Below, piece by piece: positions 25,859-33,549 of a stretch of 33,549 bases of DNA. Location: NCBI GenBank assembly GCA_013043165.1, contig JABDOQ010000105.1:1-33549 (forward strand), read 5' to 3'. This DNA is from Woeseiaceae bacterium. GTDB taxonomy: Bacteria; Pseudomonadota; Gammaproteobacteria; Steroidobacterales; Woeseiaceae. How positions within the stretch are numbered: the first letter of the stretch is position 1; each line of letters opens with the position of its first letter. Position numbers and translations under genes: made by a program. Below the pieces are notes generated by a model. That model ran no database searches. It had not been told where the DNA came from and was given only the letters and a program-made list of their open reading frames with translations.

Positions 25859-27760
25859 ATGAAGAAAATTCCGCTGCCTGCCGATATTGTCAGCGAAATA
25901 TTGAACGCATCTGCGGACGCGACGATCATCTCGGATCAGCACGGCAAGATCCGGGTCGCAAACAGGGCCGCCACAGAATTGTTCGGGTATGACGCCGATG
26001 CGCTTATCGGCGAGCCGATCGAGGTGCTGATACCGAAAGTGCAGCGCGACAGACATCACCAATTGCGCGATTCCTACCACAAAGCCCCAAGGGCACGGCC
26101 AATGGTCTCGGGCCTGGAGATTTTCGGCCGCCGCAAGGACGGCAGCACGTTTCCCGCCGAGATTGGACTAAACCCGATCGAAACAGATGACGGCCTCGTC
26201 GTTACGAGCACGATTCGTCCGGTCGATAGTGTCGATGATACCGAGGCTTACTTCCGCAACCTGCTCGAGTCCGCTCCCGATGCCATGGTCATCATCGACG
26301 AAAAGGGCAAGATCGCGATTGTCAATGCCCAGGCAGAGAACATGTTTGGCTACGAGCGAACCGAAATACTGGGGCGCTCGATAGAGGCGCTGTTGCCCGA
26401 GCGCCTGCGCAAAAAGCATGTTTCGCACCGCAACGTTTTTATCGCGGACCCGAGGCTGCGGCCCATGGGAGAGGGCATGGACCTGGTCGCCAGGCGCAAG
26501 GATGGCAGCGAGTTTCCTGTGGAGATCAGCCTCAGCCCGGTAAAAACGGCCGGCAGGCCGTTCGTTTCGAGTGTCATCCGTGATGTCACGGAGCGCAAAC
26601 GCATGGAGGATGATATCAATGCGGCCCGCCAGGAAGCCGAGCGCGCCAACAAAGCGAATAGCGCGTTTCTCGCTGCAGCAAGCCACGACCTTCGGCAGCC
26701 CGTACAGGCGCTGAGCCTCCTGAACGGCGCGCTACGGCGCACGATCAAGGACGAGCGGGCCCTGGAGATGATTGACTACCAGCAGCATTCGTTGACAGCG
26801 ATGACGAATCTCCTTAACTCGCTGCTCGACATCAGTCGCCTGGACGCGGGAGCCGTCTCGCCGGAACTCGAGGAATTTCCGATACGCCGTCTTATCGATC
26901 GGCTGTCCGACGAATTCGCTCGACAGGCGCTGCATCACGAACTGGAGTTTTCATCGTCAGCCAGTGATCGGTTCGTTTGCAGCGATCCGAACCTGCTCGC
27001 CGAAATCATCCAGAACTTCATGTCGAACGCGATCCGCTACACTGGCGAGGGCAGCGTAACGCTCAGGTGTGTTGACAGCGACGGATTCTGCCGCATCGAA
27101 GTCGCCGATACGGGCATCGGTATCGATGCAGACCAGCTTGACGATATTTTCAGGGAGTTTCACCAATGCAAGGCGCCGGGAGCGAGCAAGGAAGGGTTTG
27201 GCCTGGGGCTCGCAATCGTGAAGCGACTCGCGGACCTGTTGAAAGTGGAAATTGGCGTGGTCTCCGAGCTGGGCAAGGGATCGTGCTTCAGCGTCACGAT
27301 TCCCACGGTTGACGGCGACGTCACCACGAGCGACGAAAATGACTCCATCACGACCGGTAGTGAGCCCACGTCGACCGGTCTCGTTATCCTGATCGAGGAC
27401 GATGTTACCGTCGCGAATGCCTGGGGTCTGCTGCTGGAAGGGGAGGGATTCCGCGTTGCCACGGCGGCTTCCAGGACCGAGGCCAGCGCTCTGATTCGGC
27501 ACCTGGACGAGAATCCGCTGCTGCTGATCTCCGATTTTCACCTGCTCGACGGATCGACCGGGGTGGAGGCCGTCAGCGCCATTCGTGAATTCTTTGCTAT
27601 CGAGATACCGGCGTTCATCGTCAGTGGCGATACGTCCAAGGTGGTCAAGGACGCACGACTGCTCGACAACTGCACGCTCATGAGCAAGCCGATCGACACC
27701 AACAGGCTGCTGTCCGCTGCCCGCCACGCGATACGTACGGGCCAGGTCCCGCAGGACTAG
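25859..27760 (+). CDS. PAS-PAS hybrid sensor histidine kinase / response regulator
   Basis: 633 residues, no membrane helix, so cytoplasmic. Two PAS domains (about 8-125 and 128-255), each ending in 'R-R-K-D-G-S-x-F-P-x-E-I' plus a PAC strand ('[10 protein letters not shown]'). A HisKA domain follows with phospho-acceptor His276 in S-H-D-L-R-Q-P-V, then an ATPase domain with N-box 'F-M-S-N-A-I-R-Y-T' and G-boxes 'D-T-G-I-G' and 'G-F-G-L-G-L'. The C-terminal receiver (about 505-625) has acceptor Asp559 (S-D-F-H) and the switch Lys in M-S-K-P-I-D. The FixL heme-PAS motif is not evident. Divergent orientation to ccoN suggests a link to oxygen or redox control. ATG 25859 is chosen over TTG 25844. 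Confidence 0.92.
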   Translation: MKKIPLPADIVSEILNASADATIISDQHGKIRVANRAATELFGYDADALIGEPIEVLIPKVQRDRHHQLRDSYHKAPRARPMVSGLEIFGRRKDGSTFPAEIGLNPIETDDGLVVTSTIRPVDSVDDTEAYFRNLLESAPDAMVIIDEKGKIAIVNAQAENMFGYERTEILGRSIEALLPERLRKKHVSHRNVFIADPRLRPMGEGMDLVARRKDGSEFPVEISLSPVKTAGRPFVSSVIRDVTERKRMEDDINAARQEAERANKANSAFLAAASHDLRQPVQALSLLNGALRRTIKDERALEMIDYQQHSLTAMTNLLNSLLDISRLDAGAVSPELEEFPIRRLIDRLSDEFARQALHHELEFSSSASDRFVCSDPNLLAEIIQNFMSNAIRYTGEGSVTLRCVDSDGFCRIEVADTGIGIDADQLDDIFREFHQCKAPGASKEGFGLGLAIVKRLADLLKVEIGVVSELGKGSCFSVTIPTVDGDVTTSDENDSITTGSEPTSTGLVILIEDDVTVANAWGLLLEGEGFRVATAASRTEASALIRHLDENPLLLISDFHLLDGSTGVEAVSAIREFFAIEIPAFIVSGDTSKVVKDARLLDNCTLMSKPIDTNRLLSAARHAIRTGQVPQD

Positions 27761-28149
27761 GAAAGGTAAGCCAGCCAGCTCACGGGCGACTTCGACACGG
27801 CGACGCCCACAACGTAGGCGAACGCTGACAGGGCAGCGACGAATGACAGCCGCCTGACTTGATGTGTCGATCCACGACGAATGGCAACGGATCCGAGCAA
27901 TATGTAGACGATCAGGCCGGCGAACTTGGCCAGCAGCCAGCTGTGCGACAAGGGGTTCAGAGACAGCAGCATCAGCAGCGCTATGCCGGACCCCAGAAAG
28001 ACCGAGTCCAGTATATGTGGCGCGATGCGGGTCATGCGTTGTTGCAGTCTGCCGGAATTTGTCATCATCCAGTAGCCTCGAATGACGAATCCGCTGATCG
28101 TCAGCAGGGCCAGCAGCGTGTGAATATTTTTGAAAAACAGGTAGTTCAC
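27757..28149 (-). CDS. SirB2-like small membrane protein
   Basis: 130 residues with four hydrophobic segments and the SirB2 pattern: an N-terminal '[22 protein letters not shown]' helix, '[12 protein letters not shown]' and a '[12 protein letters not shown]' helix. The function of the family is not established despite the name, which comes from Salmonella invasion gene regulation. Translation starts at GTG 28149. It converges on the hybrid kinase with a 4-base overlap and is divergent from the TonB receptor gene across 62 bp. Confidence 0.85.
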   Translation of the reverse strand: MNYLFFKNIHTLLALLTISGFVIRGYWMMTNSGRLQQRMTRIAPHILDSVFLGSGIALLMLLSLNPLSHSWLLAKFAGLIVYILLGSVAIRRGSTHQVRRLSFVAALSAFAYVVGVAVSKSPVSWLAYLS

Positions 28150-28211
28150 GGCGCCGCAATCATGTCACAGAAGTATCCGGTGTAAACTGGAATTTATAGG
28201 GATAGGTACTT

Positions 28212-30485
28212 ATGGCCTCGCCCAGTGGGTCTGTCACAGTAAGAAAGGGTAAATTATCGACCTCCGGAAATGCACTGATGCATTTGTTTTCTCTACGTTT
28301 TGAGAGTCTTGCCGCCGCTTCGGCTGCAGGCTTTTTTCTATGCACGGTGGTTGCCGCGAACGCCCAGCAGGAGACCGGCAACGGGCCCGACGACGGTGCA
28401 TTGCTGGACCAGGTCGTCGTCGTTGCGAACAAGGACAAACGCTCGATCCGCGAAATCGCAGCAAATGTTACGGTGCTGAGCCGGGCGGATTTGAGCGACC
28501 AGCTGGCAACCTCGCTCAGCGATATATTCCGCTACGTACCGGGTGTCGACTACGAAGCAGCCGGGGCGCGCTTCGGGACCGAAGGCATCAACATCCGCGG
28601 CATCGGCGGCAACCGTGTGGCCATTCTCGTCGACGGCGTACCGCTAACGGACCAATTTGATACGGGCAGCTTCTCGAACGCGACGCGCGACTTCATCGAC
28701 GCCGGCCTCGTTCAGAGCATCGAAGTCCTGCATGGCCCGGCATCCGCCCTTTATGGCAGTGCGGCAATCGGCGGCGTCGTCGCGGTACGCACGCCCGACC
28801 CGGGCGACCTCGTCGGCGACAAGGGCTTCGGCGGCGATTTTCTGGGCACCTGGCGGGATGCGGATCAAAGCCGGCATGCGCAGGCGATGGTCGCGTTGGG
28901 AGATCGCTCGCTCGGGCTGATGGCGGGCGTAAGCTGGCGCGATGGCGAGCAGCTGGACTCCGCGGCCGGTCCCGAGGGCATCGATACAAAAGACCAGGAC
29001 CGGCGGACGGCGCTCATCAAGTTCGTTGCCGATGATCCCTGGGGCCGGACCTGGCGGGCCAGCGTCATTCACCAGGATTCGCACACCCTGTCCGACCTGA
29101 ATTCGGTGCTTGGCAAAGGACGCTATCGGTCGACGACCGCTCTGGAAGGCGATGACTCCTATGATATGGATGTCATTAACCTTGCCTATGAATTCGGATC
29201 GCCCGGTGGCTGGATCGATGCCGGTATCGTGCGCGCGTTTTATGAAACGGCCGACATCGACCAATACACATTGGACGAGCGCGCTGCAGCGTCGACACCG
29301 GTCTCGATCGACCGCTTTTTCTCGTATGATCAGGAGATACGCGGCGTCGAGCTGAACCTGTGGAAGAATTTCTCGAGTGAATTCGTGTCGCACCGCCTCG
29401 GCTTCGGGCTCGAGTATCGCGATCGCCATACCGAGGAATACCGGGACGGATTGTCGACCGACCTCGCGACGGGCTCGCTGACCAACATACTTTTGGGCGA
29501 AGTTTTTCCGCTGCGTGACTTCCCGGTCAGCAAAACGACAGAGACGGCGGCGTTCGTTGAAGACACGATCAGCGTCGGCGACTGGACGATCGTCGCCGCA
29601 GTCCGGGCTGACCGTTTCGATTTGTCACCACAAACTGATGCGATCTACCTCGAGGATTATCCAAGCTACGAGATTGTCAGCATCGCAGAATCCGAGCTGT
29701 CACCTAAACTCGGTGTCATCTATAGCGTGACGCGGGGCATCGATGTCTATGCTCAGTATTCGCATGGATTCCGCGCGCCGCCGTATTCGGATGCAAACAT
29801 CAGCCTGGACATGCCGTTTTTCGCTTACAGGGCAATTCCGAACCCGGATCTCAAATCAGAGTCGTCAGATGGTTTCGATATCGGATTGCGCTGGCACGGC
29901 GTTCGCGCGTCGGTACGGTTTTCAGTATTTCGCACTGAATACGAGGACTTTATAGAATCCAAGATCAATCTCGGCCTGGATCCTGTCAGCGGCTTCACGT
30001 TGTTCCAGTCGCAGAATATTTCGGCGACTGAAATCGAAGGTATCGAGGCGGGCTGGAACAGCCGCTTTGGGGAGAACGAGTCCTTCGGCTTTGATGGTGC
30101 CGCGTACTATGCGCGCGGCAACAACAAAGACAACGGCCAGGCACTCAATTCGGTCGGGCCCGCGCAGGCCACGGCGGGATTCAGCTGGTACTCCGCCGAT
30201 GAAACGCGGCAGCTGCGACTCAAAGGCACGTTTACCGATGCTTATGACCGACGCGACGAAACAAGCGGCGACGTATTCAAGCCTGCCGGTCACGCCGTAT
30301 TCGATTTGTACCTGACTCAGGCGCTGGGCGCGCGCGCCGTTATACGAGCAGGGCTGCACAATCTGACAGACCGTACCTACTGGTATTGGTCTGACGTTCG
30401 CAGCCTGGCGCCCGACGATCCTGTTCTTCCTTACCTTGCCCAGGCCGGACGCAGTGCGTCAATCAGCCTGAACGTGGTTTGGTAA
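28212..30485 (+). CDS. TonB-dependent outer-membrane receptor (hemoglobin/heme type)
   Basis: 757 residues. Signal sequence up to about residue 51 (A-N-A-Q-Q), a likely TonB box (D-Q-V-V-V-V-A-N), a plug domain ('P-G-V-D-Y...I-N-I-R-G-I-G-G-N-R-V-A-I-L-V-D-G-V-P') and a 22-strand-type barrel ending in 'A-S-I-S-L-N-V-V-W'. The C-terminal 'N-L-T-D-R-T-Y-W-Y-W-S-D-V-R' resembles hemoglobin/transferrin receptor family members, so heme or iron uptake is favoured; substrate is not proven. The ATG at 28212 has AGG upstream; ATG 28278 would give a shorter, more standard signal peptide and is a real alternative. nirS follows 35 bp later, so one transcript is likely. Confidence 0.9.
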   Translation: MASPSGSVTVRKGKLSTSGNALMHLFSLRFESLAAASAAGFFLCTVVAANAQQETGNGPDDGALLDQVVVVANKDKRSIREIAANVTVLSRADLSDQLATSLSDIFRYVPGVDYEAAGARFGTEGINIRGIGGNRVAILVDGVPLTDQFDTGSFSNATRDFIDAGLVQSIEVLHGPASALYGSAAIGGVVAVRTPDPGDLVGDKGFGGDFLGTWRDADQSRHAQAMVALGDRSLGLMAGVSWRDGEQLDSAAGPEGIDTKDQDRRTALIKFVADDPWGRTWRASVIHQDSHTLSDLNSVLGKGRYRSTTALEGDDSYDMDVINLAYEFGSPGGWIDAGIVRAFYETADIDQYTLDERAAASTPVSIDRFFSYDQEIRGVELNLWKNFSSEFVSHRLGFGLEYRDRHTEEYRDGLSTDLATGSLTNILLGEVFPLRDFPVSKTTETAAFVEDTISVGDWTIVAAVRADRFDLSPQTDAIYLEDYPSYEIVSIAESELSPKLGVIYSVTRGIDVYAQYSHGFRAPPYSDANISLDMPFFAYRAIPNPDLKSESSDGFDIGLRWHGVRASVRFSVFRTEYEDFIESKINLGLDPVSGFTLFQSQNISATEIEGIEAGWNSRFGENESFGFDGAAYYARGNNKDNGQALNSVGPAQATAGFSWYSADETRQLRLKGTFTDAYDRRDETSGDVFKPAGHAVFDLYLTQALGARAVIRAGLHNLTDRTYWYWSDVRSLAPDDPVLPYLAQAGRSASISLNVVW

Positions 30486-30508
30486 ATGCTTGTCAAGACA
30501 ACACTTAA

Positions 30509-32662
<2,154 letters not shown>

Positions 32663-32794
32663 TCGCTACTATCAAGAGAGGAGAAACGGAGACAACTAAA
32701 GCGTACGGGCTCGCTTTCTGGCTCATGCTCAAAACCAGGTAATGCTGTGTGCCAGAGATCGTTCAGCATTGCACGTCTATTGAACGGCCGCTTC

Positions 32795-32817
32795 GGGTCG
32801 GTACGCGACCCCTTTTT
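32795..32817 (+). terminator. Probable intrinsic terminator of the receptor-nirS transcript
   Basis: GGGTCG (32795-32800), loop GTACG and CGACCC (32806-32811) form a 6-bp GC-rich stem, followed by one C and five Ts (32813-32817). It lies 132 bp past the nirS stop. The stem is short, so efficiency is uncertain. Confidence 0.6.
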
Positions 32818-32824
32818 GCAGCTC

Positions 32825-32870
32825 TTAGCCGTCTATCAGGGCTAACGTCGCTTCCCGGCCAGGAAGCGAC
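32825..32870. repeat. Two adjacent perfect inverted repeats
   Basis: TTAGCC / GGCTAA (32825-32830, 32840-32845; 9-base loop) is followed immediately by GTCGCTTCC / GGAAGCGAC (32847-32855, 32862-32870; 6-base loop). Neither has a T-run on either side. The 9-bp one could stabilise either convergent transcript or be a relic of a mobile repeat. Confidence 0.6.
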
Positions 32871-32933
32871 ATTCCCCGGGTTGCAGTGAAGGTCGCAAAC
32901 GCAGCAACTTCGGTCACTTGTAATGATCGAATT

Positions 32934-32975
32934 CAGCGGCGGTCGAAGGCCGTCCGCTGCAATGAAGGGTTAGAC
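32934..32975 (-). other. attC-like imperfect palindrome overlapping the Cld stop
   Basis: On the minus strand the Cld stop codon TAA sits inside GTCTAAC (32975 to 32969), a match to the RYYYAAC core of integron attC sites. Ten bases further comes a palindrome CAGCGG...CCGCTG (32934-32959) whose inner CGG/CCG pairs leave one unpaired base, as in attC. The opposite core (GTTRRRY) is not intact: ATTACAA occurs where a short site would need it, and the nearest GTTAGCC (32846-32840) has one mismatch. This may be a decayed cassette end or coincidence. Confidence 0.25.
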
Positions 32976-33533
32976 CTGATCACGCTCGAGCCGGATGTCC
33001 ACTTCTCGTTCAACATACTGCCACTCCGGTATGGCACGCAATGCAGCAAGGAGATTGTTGAACTTCACCTCATCAGATGGCGCGTACTCGAACCAGGTGA
33101 TGAAATCGAACGGTTCGTTCTCCGAGAGATCACGGCAGTGATGGAGCCTTCTGGCCAGCGTGGGAAAATGCTCCAGTCCGATTCTGGTGTGGTGAGATTG
33201 CTCCTTGAAAATGTTCAGGCGTTCCTCTTGTGTGAGTGCCCACCAGGCGTCGTTCTTGCGAATCGGGATCAGCGCCGCGCACGTTGCCTCCGGGCGCCCA
33301 AGATCGAGCAGCTCGGCGACGATTTGACGCCTTTCCTCGCGATCGACATACCGCTCATTGCTTGTTATTCCACGAAGAACCCAGGACGCATGTGGATCGG
33401 ATGTAATCTCTGAGCCCGAAGTAATTTCGAGCCTTATCGCTGCTGGCAACGGCTCTCCAACTATCGCTTCCATTGCGGTGACACGCCATGGGCCTGTCTC
33501 ACCGCCAATGAACGAAAATGATCGCGCTGGCAT
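32970..33533 (-). CDS. Chlorite dismutase family heme protein (small, lineage II type)
   Basis: 187 residues, the size of the short dimeric chlorite dismutases such as that of Nitrobacter winogradskyi. The N-terminus (S-F-S-F-I-G-G-E-T-G-P-W-R) and core 'A-L-I-P-I-R-K-N-D-A-W-W-A-L-T-Q-E-E-R' fit that group. The proximal heme ligand is expected to be His115 (S-H-H-T), and the distal Arg needed for chlorite to chloride plus O2 is Arg128 (A-R-R-L-H-H-C-R-D-L), 13 residues later as in the known enzymes. 'P-F-D-F-I-T-W-F-E-Y-A-P' and 'E-W-Q-Y-V-E-R-E-V-D-I-R-L' complete the fold. GAGG upstream supports ATG 33533. No signal peptide is seen. It converges on nirS. Confidence 0.9.
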   Translation of the reverse strand: MPARSFSFIGGETGPWRVTAMEAIVGEPLPAAIRLEITSGSEITSDPHASWVLRGITSNERYVDREERRQIVAELLDLGRPEATCAALIPIRKNDAWWALTQEERLNIFKEQSHHTRIGLEHFPTLARRLHHCRDLSENEPFDFITWFEYAPSDEVKFNNLLAALRAIPEWQYVEREVDIRLERDQV

Positions 33534-33549
33534 ATCAACTATCCTCGGT

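Larger units (their letters stand above)
32663..32969. other. 307-bp structured non-coding region between nirS and the Cld gene
   Basis: No credible gene is seen. Right after nirS lies a strong but unused ribosome-binding-like sequence (GAGAGGAG, 32676-32683) followed only by tiny frames (ATG 32725, stop after five codons). Three hairpins follow (32795-32817, 32825-32845, 32847-32870), then an imperfect palindrome next to the Cld stop codon. The succession of 'AACGGCCGCTT', 'AACGTCGCTTC' and similar words resembles short intergenic repeat relics common in gammaproteobacteria. Confidence 0.6.

Noticed and set aside
32886..33413. Plus-strand 175-codon frame across the Cld gene
   Set aside because: It has no recognisable family features, and the minus strand encodes a complete, well-conserved chlorite dismutase-like protein.

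Overview
The window is about 33.5 kb of dense, roughly 55-60% GC bacterial chromosome. It encodes an aerobic proteobacterium with aerobic phenylacetate catabolism, FabA/FabB unsaturated fatty acid synthesis, a cbb3 high-affinity oxidase, TonB-dependent outer-membrane uptake and cytochrome cd1 nitrite reduction. FabA plus FabB and the overall gene style point to Gammaproteobacteria. A marine or sediment facultative denitrifier (for example a Woeseiales- or Steroidobacter-like lineage) is my guess, not something the sequence proves. No rRNA, tRNA, CRISPR array, transposase or intact mobile element was seen.

Layout: (1) 1-1216 holds the end of a dodecin gene, a tandem DUF1508 (YegP-like) protein, and a secreted protein made of 11-residue repeats that ends in a strong terminator. 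(2) 1234-12558 is an aromatic amino acid / phenylacetate block. It has a fused indolepyruvate:ferredoxin oxidoreductase (minus strand), a divergent Lrp/AsnC regulator, paaZ (minus), and then a plus-strand run paaX-paaI-paaABCDE with overlapping or closely spaced genes. Together these could take arylpyruvates to arylacetyl-CoA (Ior), epoxidise the ring (PaaABCDE) and open and oxidise it (PaaZ). The ligase paaK and the beta-oxidation genes paaFGHJ are not in the window. (3) 12654-17003 carries fabA, fabB, S-formylglutathione hydrolase, a TauE/SafE (TSUP) permease and a lipoprotein with all zinc ligands of subclass B3 metallo-beta-lactamases.

(4) 16995-25608, minus strand, is one compact cytochrome cbb3 oxidase operon: ccoN-ccoO-ccoQ-ccoP, a small two-helix membrane protein, ccoG-ccoH-ccoI-ccoS, and a DsbD_2/TauE-like membrane protein with an HCxxMC motif. 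The very short ccoQ and ccoS genes were recovered by reading the sequence directly. A PAS-PAS hybrid histidine kinase is divergent from ccoN, and a SirB2-like membrane protein follows it convergently.

(5) 28212-33533 holds a TonB-dependent receptor of hemoglobin/heme type, then an unusual nirS. This cytochrome cd1 nitrite reductase has a lipobox and an additional N-terminal cytochrome c domain, giving c-c-d1 on a single chain. After a structured 307-bp non-coding stretch comes a convergent small (lineage II) chlorite dismutase-like heme enzyme with its key His and Arg. The c-c-d1 protein and its Cld neighbour are the most interesting part of the window.
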